Positions 35,653 through 44,841 are shown, counted from the stretch's first letter. The stretch is 48,292 nucleotides of DNA from Amycolatopsis tucumanensis (GCF_021654135.1 NZ_JAKGSD010000061.1:1-48292); one strand, 5' to 3'. The notes: generated from the letters alone by a model not told the origin. Numbers and translations are program-made.

Positions 35653-36726
35653 ATGGGCACAACAACCGCGCCAGCTGGCGAGGTCACCGTTGACGTGTTG
35701 TTCGTCGGCGCCGGGCCCGTGGGCTTGTTCGGTGCCTACTACGCGGGTTTTCGTGGGCTTACCACGGCGTTGGTGGATCCGCTACCGGAGGCCGGTGGTC
35801 AGGTACAGGCGATCTACCCCGAGAAGAACATCTACGACATCGCAGGCCTGCCCGCTGTTCAGGGGCAGCAGCTGATCCGCAACCTCCTCGAGCAGGCGAA
35901 ACCGTTCGGCCCCCGATTCCTGTTGTCTCAGCAGGCGAGCGACATCCGGGAAGTTGCCGATGGCTGGCGGGTGACGACCTCCTCGGGTGTCGTCGTCAAC
36001 ACGAGAGCCGTGATCGTCACCTCCGGAGTGGGTTCGGTGACCCCGCGTCCGCTACCAGCAGGTGAGGAGCTTCTCGGGCGCGGGCTCTGCTACTTCGTCC
36101 CGCAGCTGGAGGTGTTCGACGGCAAGGATGTCGTCGTGGTGGGCGGTGGCGACTCGGCGCTGGACTGGGCACTGGCCGCGGTTCCGCGTGCCCGGTCGGT
36201 CACCCTCGTGCACCGTCGCAAGCAGTTCCGGGCGCACGAACATTCGGTCGCGCAGGTGAAGGACAGTCCGTGCCACCTGGTGCTCGACGCCACCGTTACC
36301 GCGGTTCGTGGTAACGACAGCGTGGAGAGCGTGGACGTCACTGTGCGCGGGGAGGACGGCGCGCGGGAGCTGAAGGCTCAGGTCGTGGTCGCCGCACTGG
36401 GTTTTCTGATGGACCTCGGCCCGATCGCCGGGTGGGGCCTTGAGATGGAGGGGCGGGCCATCCGCGTCGACACCCGGATGCGTACGAATCTGCCGCGCGT
36501 CTATGCCGCTGGGGACGCGGCGACCTTTCCGGGCAAGGTGAAATTGATCGCCGTCGGTTTCGGCGAGGTGGCGCTCGCCGTGAACAACGCTGCCGTCGAG
36601 TTGAATCCGGACGCGACTCTTGCTCCCGGGCATTCGAGTGATCTCGTGCCCGCGTCGGAACCGTTGGCGCCCGAGGGAAATTCTGCACAGCCGCGAAGCA
36701 AGGAGGTCGCAGGATGGCGTTCGTGA
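35653..36726 (+). CDS. Thioredoxin-reductase-like ferredoxin-NADP reductase
   Basis: A 357-residue FAD enzyme that would pass electrons from NAD(P)H to ferredoxin. It has the FAD motif VLFVGAGPVGLFGAYYAG, the NADP motif VVVVGGGDSALDWAL and the C-terminal FAD motif LPRVYAAGDAATFPGKVKL. The redox CxxC of thioredoxin reductases is absent (the region reads GRGLCYFVPQLEVFDGK), which marks the YumC-type FNR group. A C-terminal extension follows. ATG 35653 is preceded by GGCAGCAAGAG, a weak ribosome site. The gene overlaps the ferredoxin start by 13 nt, so the two are translationally coupled and form an obvious redox pair for the upstream R2lox. Confidence 0.88.
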   Translation: MGTTTAPAGEVTVDVLFVGAGPVGLFGAYYAGFRGLTTALVDPLPEAGGQVQAIYPEKNIYDIAGLPAVQGQQLIRNLLEQAKPFGPRFLLSQQASDIREVADGWRVTTSSGVVVNTRAVIVTSGVGSVTPRPLPAGEELLGRGLCYFVPQLEVFDGKDVVVVGGGDSALDWALAAVPRARSVTLVHRRKQFRAHEHSVAQVKDSPCHLVLDATVTAVRGNDSVESVDVTVRGEDGARELKAQVVVAALGFLMDLGPIAGWGLEMEGRAIRVDTRMRTNLPRVYAAGDAATFPGKVKLIAVGFGEVALAVNNAAVELNPDATLAPGHSSDLVPASEPLAPEGNSAQPRSKEVAGWRS

Positions 36727-37034
36727 TCGGCGAGCCGTGTGTCGACGTCAAGGACATGACGTGCATCGAGGAATGCCCGGTCGATTGCATCTACGAGGGC
36801 GAACGGATGCTGTACATCCACCCGACGGAATGCATCGACTGCGCGGCCTGCGAGCCGGTATGCCCAGTAGAGGCCATCCGTCCCGCACAACACGTTGACG
36901 AGGAATGGAAACCATTCCAGGAGTCGGCGCAGCAGGCGTTTACGGGGATCGGGTCACCGGGAGGATCGACCAAAGTGGATACCCCGATACCCGACACCGA
37001 GTTCGTGAAAACGCTCCCTCCCAAGGAGGACTAG
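36714..37034 (+). CDS. fdxA: Seven-iron ferredoxin ([3Fe-4S][4Fe-4S], FdxA type)
   Basis: A 106-residue small electron carrier. Cysteines fall at 9, 17, 21, 25, 40, 43, 46 and 50. The CX7CX3CP spacing followed by CX2CX2CX3CP (TECIDCAACEPVCPVEAI) is the 7Fe pattern, with the 3Fe cluster using the first set and the 4Fe cluster the second. The acidic C-terminal extension is typical of actinobacterial FdxA proteins, which serve P450s and other oxygenases. An AAGGAGGTCGCAGG stretch just before ATG 36714 lies inside the reductase gene. The likely electron donor is that reductase and the likely acceptor R2lox (inference). Confidence 0.93.
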   Translation: MAFVIGEPCVDVKDMTCIEECPVDCIYEGERMLYIHPTECIDCAACEPVCPVEAIRPAQHVDEEWKPFQESAQQAFTGIGSPGGSTKVDTPIPDTEFVKTLPPKED

Positions 37035-37085
37035 TCAAGGTCGAAGGTGCGTCGCGATCGCGATGCCGCATCACGAGGAGTGAGT

Positions 37086-37757
37086 GTGGGCTCAACCGCT
37101 GTGGCTCAACGAGGAGCACGCAGCGCCGCCGATGACGGACAGGCCGGCGGTGATGTCGTGGACCTGTCCGCTGACAACTGGGTGCTTGTTCGTGCGGCTC
37201 AACGAGGAGACGCGTCGGCGTATGCCGTGCTGTACGACAGATTCGCGACCAGCGTTCACCGCTTTGCCCTATCCCGTGTCCGCGATCGGCACCTAGCCGA
37301 GGACGTCACCAGCGAGACGTTCGCGCGGGCGCTGCGGGCAATCAACTCGCTGGAGTACCGGGGACGAGATGCGGGCGCGTGGTTCCTCACCATCGCCCGC
37401 AATATCATCTTCGACCACACGAAGTCCGGGTCCGTGCGGCATGAGGTCACGGTCGACGAGCTTCCGGACGCCTCCGGTCACGAGACGCCGGAGGAGCTCG
37501 TCATTCTCGGGATCGCGCGAGCGGAACTGATCCGGTGCCTGGGATTACTCGCCGATGACCAGCGGACGTGTCTTGTGCTGCGGTTCTTCTGCGATCTTTC
37601 GGTCAACGAGACCGCGAGAATACTGGACCGCGAACCCGGTGCGGCGCGTGCTCTGCAGTATCGGGCGATTCGTCGTCTTGGCGAGTTGATTGGCGGATCT
37701 GCGGATGGGCGGCGTCGCGTGCAGCCGGCACCGTCCGGAGGAGAGAAAGGCAGTTGA
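37086..37757 (+). CDS. ECF-type RNA polymerase sigma factor
   Basis: A 223-residue sigma-70 family regulator with only regions 2 and 4. The start is set at GTG 37086, 5 nt after GAGGAG; an upstream ATG at 37047 in the same frame is less well placed. Region 2 spans AQRGDASAYAVLYDRF to LAEDVTSETFARAL (the -10 recognition and melting part). Region 4 follows with LGLLADDQRTCLVLRFF and LSVNETARILDREPGAARAL. No anti-sigma gene is next to it. It lies between the ferredoxin and aldehyde dehydrogenase genes, ending 2 nt before the latter, so it is probably transcribed with them and might activate its own operon. Confidence 0.88.
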   Translation: MGSTAVAQRGARSAADDGQAGGDVVDLSADNWVLVRAAQRGDASAYAVLYDRFATSVHRFALSRVRDRHLAEDVTSETFARALRAINSLEYRGRDAGAWFLTIARNIIFDHTKSGSVRHEVTVDELPDASGHETPEELVILGIARAELIRCLGLLADDQRTCLVLRFFCDLSVNETARILDREPGAARALQYRAIRRLGELIGGSADGRRRVQPAPSGGEKGS

Positions 37758-37759
37758 CG

Positions 37760-39259
37760 ATGACAACAATGACCGTTGACGTTCCGGAATCCGTCCAGCG
37801 ATTTCTCGGCAGGGCTTCGGACAGCATCGTGGTCGGTGCGGAGCAGCGAAGTGCGACCGGGAACGGCCAGATCACGACTCAGGACCCCGCGACCGGTGCG
37901 ACGTTGACCAGCATTGCGGCCGGCGGGAAGCCCGACGTCGACGAGGCGGTCGCCTCGGCGCAGTCGGCCTTCGGAGAATGGCGAGCGATGAGCGCGGCAG
38001 CCCGCGGGCATGTTCTGCTCGACATCGCGACGATACTGGACGCCCATGCCGAGGAATTGGCGACGCTCGAAACCCTGGACAACGGAAAGCCGTTCACCGA
38101 GTCGATGTACGTCGACGTCGCGCTCGCGGCGCAGGTCTGGCGCTACTACGGTGGCTGGACGACGAAACTGACCGGGCAAACCGTGCCGGTCTCTCCTCCG
38201 GTCGGAGAGGCACTGGTTTATACTCGGCGGGAACCCCTCGGCGTCGTCGGCGCGATCGTGCCCTGGAATTTCCCGTTGCTCATCGCATCGTGGAAGGTGG
38301 CACCGGCGCTGGCGGCCGGAAACACCGTCGTCCTCAAGCCGTCCGAGTTCACCTCGTTGAGCGCCCTGCGGATGGTGGAGTTGGCACTCGAGGCTGGGCT
38401 GCCTCCCGGCGCGATGAACCTGGTCACCGGCTACGGGCCCGAGGCGGGACAGGCGCTGATCGATCACCCCGGCGTGGCCAAGATCTCGTTCACTGGTTCG
38501 ACGGACACCGGCAGGCGCATCGTCACCGCGAGCGCGCCACACCTGAAGAAGCTGACGCTGGAACTGGGTGGGAAGTCGGCGAACATCGTCTTTCCGGACG
38601 CCGACCTTGCCGCCGCGGCACAAGGCGCGCTGACCGGGATCTTCATGAACCAAGGGCAGGTGTGCTGCGCCGGATCACGGCTGTTCGTGCATCGCGACGT
38701 TCACGACGAGCTGGTACAGGAGCTGGCTTCGGCGGCGAAAGCGATCCAACTGGGTCATGGACTGGCCGACGACACCGAGATGGGCCCGCTCATCTCGCCG
38801 AAACAGCTGGAGCGCGTGCAGGGGTATGTCGAGTCGGGGCTGCGCGAAGGCGCGACGCTGGTGTGCGGTGGTGACCGCCCGAATGGTGTACTGGCTAACG
38901 GCAATTTCCTGAGCCCGACCGTGTTCACCCAGGTCCGCGACGACATGTCCATCGCGGCTGAGGAAATCTTCGGGCCGGTGCTGTCGGTGCTGTCGTTTGA
39001 CGACGAGAACGAGGCGGTTCGGCGTGCCAACGCGAGCGCCTACGGATTGGCCGCGGGCGTGTGGACCAACGACGTGAGGCGGGCCCACCGCGTCGCAGCG
39101 GAATTGGATGCGGGCACGGTATGGGTGAACATGTACAACATGATCGACCCCGCCGCGCCCTTCGGCGGTTTCAAGGCGTCCGGCTACGGACGCGATCTCG
39201 GCGAGGAAGCGTTGCTCGGCTACACACAGACGAAGTCTGTGTGGCTGAACCTCGACTGA
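37760..39259 (+). CDS. NAD(P)-dependent aldehyde dehydrogenase
   Basis: A 499-residue enzyme oxidising an aldehyde to the carboxylate. ATG 37760 (MTTMTVDVPESVQRF) begins right after the sigma gene; ATG 37769 is an alternative. Motifs seen: PWNFPLLIASWKVAPAL for cofactor binding, FTGSTDTGRRI, the general base Glu in LELGGKSANIVF and the catalytic Cys in NQGQVCCAGSR. EEIFGPVLSVLSF is the conserved C-terminal segment. Its place downstream of the alcohol dehydrogenase suits the second oxidation step of an alcohol-to-acid route. The exact aldehyde cannot be deduced. Confidence 0.93.
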   Translation: MTTMTVDVPESVQRFLGRASDSIVVGAEQRSATGNGQITTQDPATGATLTSIAAGGKPDVDEAVASAQSAFGEWRAMSAAARGHVLLDIATILDAHAEELATLETLDNGKPFTESMYVDVALAAQVWRYYGGWTTKLTGQTVPVSPPVGEALVYTRREPLGVVGAIVPWNFPLLIASWKVAPALAAGNTVVLKPSEFTSLSALRMVELALEAGLPPGAMNLVTGYGPEAGQALIDHPGVAKISFTGSTDTGRRIVTASAPHLKKLTLELGGKSANIVFPDADLAAAAQGALTGIFMNQGQVCCAGSRLFVHRDVHDELVQELASAAKAIQLGHGLADDTEMGPLISPKQLERVQGYVESGLREGATLVCGGDRPNGVLANGNFLSPTVFTQVRDDMSIAAEEIFGPVLSVLSFDDENEAVRRANASAYGLAAGVWTNDVRRAHRVAAELDAGTVWVNMYNMIDPAAPFGGFKASGYGRDLGEEALLGYTQTKSVWLNLD

Positions 39260-39305
39260 TCCCAAGAGCCAAGCAGAGGCTCACACCACAAGAAAGGAAA
39301 TCGCA

Positions 39306-39713
39306 ATGGGCGTGTTCAAGGACGAGGCGGAAGTTCACAAGTACATCGGAGGGGTCTTCGAGAAGGGGCTCGCCGATCCCAAGATCGGCCCAAAACTGTC
39401 GGGCTCAGGGGTGATCCTGCAGATCACGTACACCGATCCCGACGCGGTCGTCACGGTCGACATGCCGAACGGCAAAGTGTACGCGGGCGCCACCGATCTC
39501 AAGCCCGTTGTGGAACTGTTCATGACAGCCGACGACGGAAACCGGTTCTGGCTCGGCGAACTCAACCTCGCGACCGCGTTGGCGAAGGGCAAGGTCCGCG
39601 CTAAGGGACCGACTTCGAAGGTCCTGAAACTTGTGCCCGCCGCGAAGTCCCTGTTCCCGGCATATCGTGAGATGCTGGAAGCGGACGGTCGACAGGACCT
39701 GCTTTCGGCGTAA
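39306..39713 (+). CDS. SCP2-type sterol/lipid-binding protein
   Basis: A 135-residue single-domain protein with the SCP2 sterol-carrier fold. Features are an amphipathic first helix (VHKYIGGVFEKGL), strand pairs around ILQITYTDPDAVVTVDMP, the ADDGNRFWLGELNLATALAKG segment and a GKVRAKGPTSKVLKLVP motif before the last helix. The family binds fatty acids, fatty acyl-CoAs or sterols in a hydrophobic tunnel. ATG 39306 follows AAGAAAGGAAATCGCA. It lies 46 nt behind the aldehyde dehydrogenase and 11 nt before the acyl-CoA synthetase, so it may deliver the lipid substrate or product between them. Confidence 0.85.
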   Translation: MGVFKDEAEVHKYIGGVFEKGLADPKIGPKLSGSGVILQITYTDPDAVVTVDMPNGKVYAGATDLKPVVELFMTADDGNRFWLGELNLATALAKGKVRAKGPTSKVLKLVPAAKSLFPAYREMLEADGRQDLLSA

Positions 39714-39724
39714 CGGAGGTCACC

Positions 39725-41356
39725 ATGCTCAGCACCATGCAGACAACACCGCTGACGGTGTCCTCGATCCTGCGGCACGTGGTGCAGAACCACGGCGATC
39801 GTGGAGTCCTCACGGCTACCGGTGACGGCGTCAGGCGGGTTTCCTACCGCGAACTGGGCGAGCGGTGTGGCAAGCTGGCGAACGCGTTGCGTCGCCTCGG
39901 TGTCGCCGACGACGACCGGGTCGCGACGTTCCAATGGAACAACCAGGAGCACCTGGAGGCCTATGCGGCGATCCCATCAATGGGCGCCGTGCTACACACC
40001 CTCAACATCCGGCTGTCGCCCGAACAGATTCGGTTCATCGCCACACACGCCGAAGACCGGGCGGTCATCGTTGACTCGTCGCTCATCCCACTGATGGCCA
40101 AGGTTCTCCCCAGCCTCGACACCGTGCGGTTCGTGCTCGTGACCGGAGAAGGTGACATCACCTCCTTGGCGGGATGCGGCAAGGAGGTGCTGCGTTACGA
40201 GGATGTGCTGGCTGGCGAGTCGTCCGAGTTTCCCTGGCTGGACGGTGACGAGAACGCGGCGGCGGCGATGTGCTACACCAGTGGCACGACCGGCGATCCC
40301 AAAGGCGTCGTGTACAGCCACCGGTCGATGTACCTACACTCGATGGCCGCGTGTTCCGGGAACGCATTCGGCATCGCGGAACCCGATCGAGTGCTTCCGG
40401 TGGTTCCGATGTTCCACGCCAACGCATGGGGCCTGCCTTACGCGGCGTTGATGGCTGGCGCGGACCTGCTGCTACCTGACCGATTCCTGCAAGCAGAACC
40501 TCTGGCGGACATCATCCAGGCGCAGCGCCCGACGCTTGCCGGCGCTGTGCCCACCATCTGGAATGACCTCTTGCATCATGTCGATCGAAACCCGGACATC
40601 GACCTCTCCTCGTTGCGCCTGGTCGCTTGCGGTGGTTCGGCGGTGCCGAGAGCGTTGATGGAGTCGTTCGAGCAGAGGTTCGGCGTCACGATCGTGCAGG
40701 CATGGGGCATGACCGAGACTTCGCCGCTTGGCGCAATCGCGACGCCCCCGGCCGCCGCCGAAGGGGAAGACCGAATGCGGTACCGGGCCACTCAAGGACG
40801 GCCAGTTTGCGGCGTCGAACTCAGGCTGGTGGACGACGACGACAGGGTGCTCCCGCGCGACGGCAAGGCGGTCGGCGAGTTGGAGGTGCGTGGTCCGTGG
40901 GTTACCGGGTCGTACTATCGTGTCGAAGCCGAGGACAGGTTCCACGACGGCTGGCTGCGAACCGGCGATGTCGGGAACATCAGCCCGGACGGGTTCCTCA
41001 CCCTAACCGACCGGGCCAAGGACGTCATCAAGTCCGGTGGCGAGTGGATCTCCTCGGTTGAGCTGGAAAATCTGCTTATGGGCCATCCCGACGTCGTCGA
41101 GGCAGCGGTCATCGCCGTATCCGACCCCAAGTGGCAGGAGCGACCCCTTGCCGCCGTGGTGCTTCGAGACGGCACTGAGACGACTGCCGACCAGCTGCGG
41201 TCGTGGTTGGCCGACAAGGTTCCGAAGTGGTGGCTGCCGGAACGATGGGCATTCGTTGACCAGGTCCCGCGCACGAGCGTCGGCAAGTTCGACAAGAAGG
41301 CTCTACGCCGTATCCACTCGGATGGCAGGCTGGCGGTGAACGAAGTATACGAATAG
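39725..41356 (+). CDS. Fatty-acid-CoA ligase (FadD-like, AMP-forming)
   Basis: A 543-residue adenylate-forming ligase with typical length for medium/long-chain acyl-CoA synthetases. ATG 39725 follows GGAGGTCACC; ATG 39737 (MQTTPLTVSSILRH) is also possible. Motifs: P-loop YTSGTTGDPKG, VQAWGMTETSPLG, hinge WLRTGDVGNISPDGFLTLTD, RAKDVIKSGGEWISSVELE and the catalytic Lys in TSVGKFDKKAL. It closes the R2lox run and would convert the acid formed by the aldehyde dehydrogenase into a CoA thioester for beta-oxidation. It differs clearly from the ligase that heads the mce run, so the window has two. Confidence 0.93.
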   Translation: MLSTMQTTPLTVSSILRHVVQNHGDRGVLTATGDGVRRVSYRELGERCGKLANALRRLGVADDDRVATFQWNNQEHLEAYAAIPSMGAVLHTLNIRLSPEQIRFIATHAEDRAVIVDSSLIPLMAKVLPSLDTVRFVLVTGEGDITSLAGCGKEVLRYEDVLAGESSEFPWLDGDENAAAAMCYTSGTTGDPKGVVYSHRSMYLHSMAACSGNAFGIAEPDRVLPVVPMFHANAWGLPYAALMAGADLLLPDRFLQAEPLADIIQAQRPTLAGAVPTIWNDLLHHVDRNPDIDLSSLRLVACGGSAVPRALMESFEQRFGVTIVQAWGMTETSPLGAIATPPAAAEGEDRMRYRATQGRPVCGVELRLVDDDDRVLPRDGKAVGELEVRGPWVTGSYYRVEAEDRFHDGWLRTGDVGNISPDGFLTLTDRAKDVIKSGGEWISSVELENLLMGHPDVVEAAVIAVSDPKWQERPLAAVVLRDGTETTADQLRSWLADKVPKWWLPERWAFVDQVPRTSVGKFDKKALRRIHSDGRLAVNEVYE

Positions 41357-41764
41357 CTTCGTTCGTCATCAGGAGCAGTGTCGATGGTTCCGGCTGCGGC
41401 TGGCGGAGCTCACCAACGATGAGGTGTGAGCTACCTGTCGGCATGTCACCGGGCATCGACCATGAGACCCCGACCGTGGCGCGAAGTAGCACCGAGGATT
41501 GATATCCAGTAGCGTCAACCCAAGCAGAGAGCCGAGTTACAGCCGCTCGCCCCGCACTGCCCGGGTGCGCCGCGCCGACATACGGAGGCGCGGCGCACGA
41601 CCCTGGACCGCCCAGGTGTCCCCCACGACTGCGACACGTAACCCGACCTGAAGTATGACACGCGACAGCTCCTTCAGCGGGAACGGGGGCACAGCCACCG
41701 CTTGCTGGCTGCACCGCGATCTGCCAGGAGTGGCGCTCGACGTGGTGCGCGGTGTGGTCGCGTG
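41357..41764. other. Gene-free stretch downstream of the R2lox run
   Basis: Four hundred bases without a convincing gene. Open frames here lack family motifs and ribosome sites. It marks the junction between the intact R2lox operon and the decayed flank, and may contain more degraded coding DNA of the leftward cluster. I see no hairpin with a T-run that would serve as a terminator. Confidence 0.5.
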
Positions 41765-41877
41765 GTGGTTGATCCGTCGAGCCGGTCCCGAGCGGACCAA
41801 TAGTCATCGAACCAGTTCGCGACGTACCGGATGCCTTCGCTAATCCGTTCCTGGTTCCTGGCAACGCGGAATCCACA
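41765..41877 (-). pseudogene. Possible N-terminal remnant of an acyl-CoA dehydrogenase
   Basis: Reading leftward, one frame gives RNQERISEGIRYVANWFDDY followed by WSARDRLDG, which resembles the first helices of some acyl-CoA dehydrogenases (a helix, an FDDxYW element, then D-R). No start codon in a good context is seen and the frame decays within about 35 residues. It follows the racemase remnant on the same strand. The likeness is only to a short, loosely conserved region, so this call is tentative. Confidence 0.3.
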
Positions 41878-42932
41878 TCAGACTCCCTTCCACGTCGGCG
41901 CGGAGTTCCGTAGCTGTCCCATGGCTTCACCGTCGCGTCGTACCGGGAACACGACGTGCCGTTCTCCGTCCAACGTCCGCACCCAGGTCGCTGTTCTCGG
42001 CCACCTCGGTGAGCGCGCGGACCGGGCTGACCGGTGCGTCGGTTCCGGCGAACAGCACGAGCCGGGTGTCCGGTCGCGGGTGGCGAATGTGCGGTGCAGC
42101 AGCGCGTGTAGCTCGTCGCCATGTCGCAGCTGGTTCCCCAGGCCTGGGAACCGCGTGTCGGCGAACGCAGGCTCGATGGTCGCGAGCACCGCGCGGGTCG
42201 GCGCCCAGAACCGCTCGTCGACGGCGCCGAGGGCGAGCCAGCGCCCCGTCGGCGGTCGCGGAGACATCGTTGGTGGGGTAGAGGTGGCGCCGGTCGTCCG
42301 CGCCGCGCTCCAGCGGTGGGCCGCCGCGCGCGGCGGCCCACGCGGTCATCACGTCGGTCATGCTCACGTCGAGGTGGCAGCCTAGGCTGGTATGGGGCCC
42401 GTTCGTACAGGGCCGACAAGATCGCGATGAGGCGAAGCACGACGAGCCGAGGTCGGCCATCGGCACGCCTCGGCGTGGTTCCTGGCTCCAGCGCCCGCTG
42501 AACGACAGTGTGCCGGATGCAGCGAGGTAGTTGATGTCGTGGCCGGGCAGTTGCTCGCCGCGGCTGCCGTAGCCGGAGATGGAGCGGTACACGATGCCGG
42601 GATTGATCTCGGCGACGCGTTCGTGCCGACGCCGAGCTCGTTCATCACGCCCGGTCGGAAGCCCTCGACGAGCACGTCGTGCTCCCGCGCCAAGTCGAGG
42701 AACTCGGCCTGGCCTGCCAGGGTCTTGAGGTCGATGACCACGCCGTGTTTGTTGCGGTTTGCCGCGGCGAATAGCTCACCGCGGATCAGCCGGCCGCCGT
42801 CCCTGCCCGGCGGCTCCACCTTGGTCACCTCGGCACCGAGGTCGCCGAGCACCTGCGCCGCCCACGGTCCCGGCAGCAGTTGGGATGCGCGTCGAACACT
42901 CGCACCCCGTCCAGTACGCCGCGCTTACCCAT
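41878..42932 (-). pseudogene. Alpha-methylacyl-CoA racemase (CaiB/BaiF CoA-transferase family III), frameshifted
   Basis: The family sequence is distributed over several frames reading leftward. ATG 42932 opens MGKRGVLDGVRVFDA; a slip near 42880 moves to LPGPWAAQVLGDLGAEVTKV and the RNKHGVVIDLKT and DVLVEGFRPGVMNELGVG segments. Another slip near 42590 leads to ISGYGSRGEQLPGHDINYLA, whose GHDINY motif holds the Asp of alpha-methylacyl-CoA racemases. Further slips after about 42380 reach GAVDERFWAPTRAVLATIEP, a piece that continues to 41878. At least three shifts make it non-functional. The intact enzyme would epimerise 2-methylacyl-CoA esters, for example from branched lipids or sterol side chains. 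Its start overlaps the end of the hydratase remnant. Confidence 0.88.
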
Positions 42933-44000
42933 GCTTCTCCATAAGCACCACGCGGTTGACCAGTCCGGCCGCGGCCGCGGTAGGAGCCGGGAACCGTTCA
43001 CCGAGCATCAGTAGTTCAGCCGCGCGGGTTGGGCCCAGACTGCGGGTGAGAAACCAGGCCAACCCGCCGTCGGGCGCCATCCCGCGTTGGGGGAACGGGG
43101 CCGCGGAGAAGGCGTCTTCGGCGGTGACGACGAGGTCACAGCAGCGCACCAGGCTCCAGGCGACGCCGACCGCGAAGCCCTCCACCGCGGCGATCGTGGG
43201 CATCGACAGGCGCGCCAGCCTGGTGAGGGCGCGGTCCCCGACAGACAACCTGGCGGATGGGGCGCCGATGCCTTCGCCTCGGGACGGGGAGGTTTCACGT
43301 CCCCGCCCGCCGAGAAACAGCCTGCGGCTCCGGTGAGCACCAGTGCGCGGATCGTGCTGTCCTCACTGACCTCCGACAGGGCCGCGTCCAGCTCCGCCCA
43401 GGTCTGCCAGCCGATCGCATGTTCCGCCGGCACCATTTGATCGACTAGCCCGAGACGCAACCCCTCTTCGGGGGTGACCGCCCTACCGGTGTAGAGCAAC
43501 TCTAGCGTCGGGCCCTTACCGACGGCCTCTACCAGTCGCTGCGTGCCGCCCGCCCCGGGAAGCAGCCTCAACCGCACCTCGGGCAGGCCCAGCCGGGTCC
43601 CTTCGGCCACGAACCGCGGGTCGCAGGCCAGGGCCAGCTCCAGCCCGCCACCCACGGCCGGACCGTTGACCGCCGCGATCCTCGGCATCGGCAGCCGCTG
43701 CAAGTCGTCGAAACCGCGCTGGATCGCGCTGACGAACCTCGGAAACAATGAGTCATCGAGCCCGCGCAACATCTTGATGTCGGCGCCGGCGATGAACCTG
43801 GACCGGGTGCTGGTGATCACGACGGCACCGACGTCTCCCCGCCGCACAAGTGAGGTGGCCGCCCGGCTGAGCTGGTCCACGAGTTGCCGGTCGAGCGCGT
43901 TGGCGGGTGGCCGGTCGACAGTCAGGACCGCGACCGCCCGTTCGACCTTGACCCGAACGTAGCCGTTCTCCGTGGGCGTTCCCATCGTACTCACCGCCAC
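42925..44000 (-). pseudogene. Two enoyl-CoA hydratases fused by deletion, with a frameshift
   Basis: The leftward frame from ATG 43985 (or GTG 44000) starts as a normal crotonase: VAVLTVDRPPANALD, the oxyanion-hole segment RFIAGADIKMLRG, NGPAVGGGLELALACD and LRLLPGAGGTQRL. After LGLVDQMVPAEHAI, where a domain of about 250 residues should finish, it enters a second hydratase at WQTWAELDAALSEVSED, whose first motif is missing, and shows GAAGCFSAGGDVK. A slip near 43260 then moves the remainder (MPTIAAVEGFAVGVAWSLVR to AAGLVNRVVLMEKHG, stop at 42925) into another frame. So a deletion joined two adjacent crotonase genes and a later indel broke the second. The first domain may still fold. The 3' end overlaps the racemase start. 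Confidence 0.85.
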
Positions 44001-44814
44001 GGGGAGAAGCCGGGGGCGCGCTTCTCCAGGAACGCCGATGCGCCCTCGGTCTGCTCACCCCAAGTCCAGAAGCCGGGGTTGGCCTGGTCGAGGATCTTGA
44101 ACCGGTCCTGCGCCTTGCGAACCGGTGCCAGGGAGTCGTCGAACGACTTCTTCACCAGCTTCAGTACCGTGGGGCTCAACGCCAGCAGTTCGTCGCACCA
44201 GCGCCGGACCTCGGTGTCGAGTTCATCCGCCGGTACGACCGAGTTGACCAAGCTCCACTGGAGAGCTTGCTGAGCGTCGTGGCGCCGACACAACATCCAG
44301 ATCTCCTTGGCCCGTTTCATGCCGACGACGGACCAGAGGTGGCTGACGATCCATCCCTCGGCCGTGCTGGCCACGCGCGGCCCGTTCTGCCCGAACACTG
44401 ACCGGTCCGAGGAGATCGTGAAGTCGCACATGTACGCCATGTAGTGTCCGCCCTGATCGCGTATCCGTCCACCCGGGCGATCACCGGTTTCAGGCAATCT
44501 CGCAACGCCTGGTACAGCCGTTCGCACCTCTCGTCGAAGGCGTCGGCTCCTGCCGCGGCGGAGATCGTCCGCGCGCTCTCGGTGGCGACGTCACCGCCGG
44601 CGGAGAAGGCTCGCTCTCCTGCGCCGGTCAACACGATCACGCCCACCTGGCCGTCCTCGGCGGCACGGGCGACCGCACGGTTCCACTGCGCATCTGCGTC
44701 CAGGGCGACGTCACGTTCGAGGGCTGACACACCGATCGCGCGAGCGTCGGCCGGCGCTCGCGCCATTCGCGCACCGCCGAACGACTCCACTGATCGTCCA
44801 CTAAGGATCGCCAT
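43991..44814 (-). pseudogene. Crotonase-family hydratase/naphthoate-synthase-like gene, frameshifted
   Basis: One frame gives the first half (VGVIVLTGAGERAFSAGGDV, LKPVIARVDGYAIR) and, after a slip near 44455, another gives GGHYMAYMCDFTISSDRSVF, GQNGPRVASTAEGWIVSHLW and KRAKEIWMLCRRHDAQQALQ through to the natural-looking C-terminus FLEKRAPGFSPWR. The FGQNGP and AKEIW elements resemble the MenB/BadI branch of crotonases (naphthoate synthase and ring-cleaving hydrolases) rather than simple enoyl-CoA hydratases. The N-terminal strand (TLNRP motif) is not recognisable, so decay also affects the start; I used ATG 44814 only as a boundary. Its stop lies 6 nt before the next hydratase start. Confidence 0.8.
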
Positions 44815-44841
44815 CGCGTCACGTTGATGAAGAGGTGACTC

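Noticed and set aside
35653..36726. Thioredoxin reductase
   Set aside because: The redox CxxC motif is missing and the adjacent overlapping gene is a ferredoxin, which fits a ferredoxin-NADP reductase.
41109..42440. A 443-codon minus-strand frame running from the racemase region into the ligase
   Set aside because: It is mostly Arg/Pro-rich and overlaps the 3' end of an intact ligase; racemase motifs lie in other frames.
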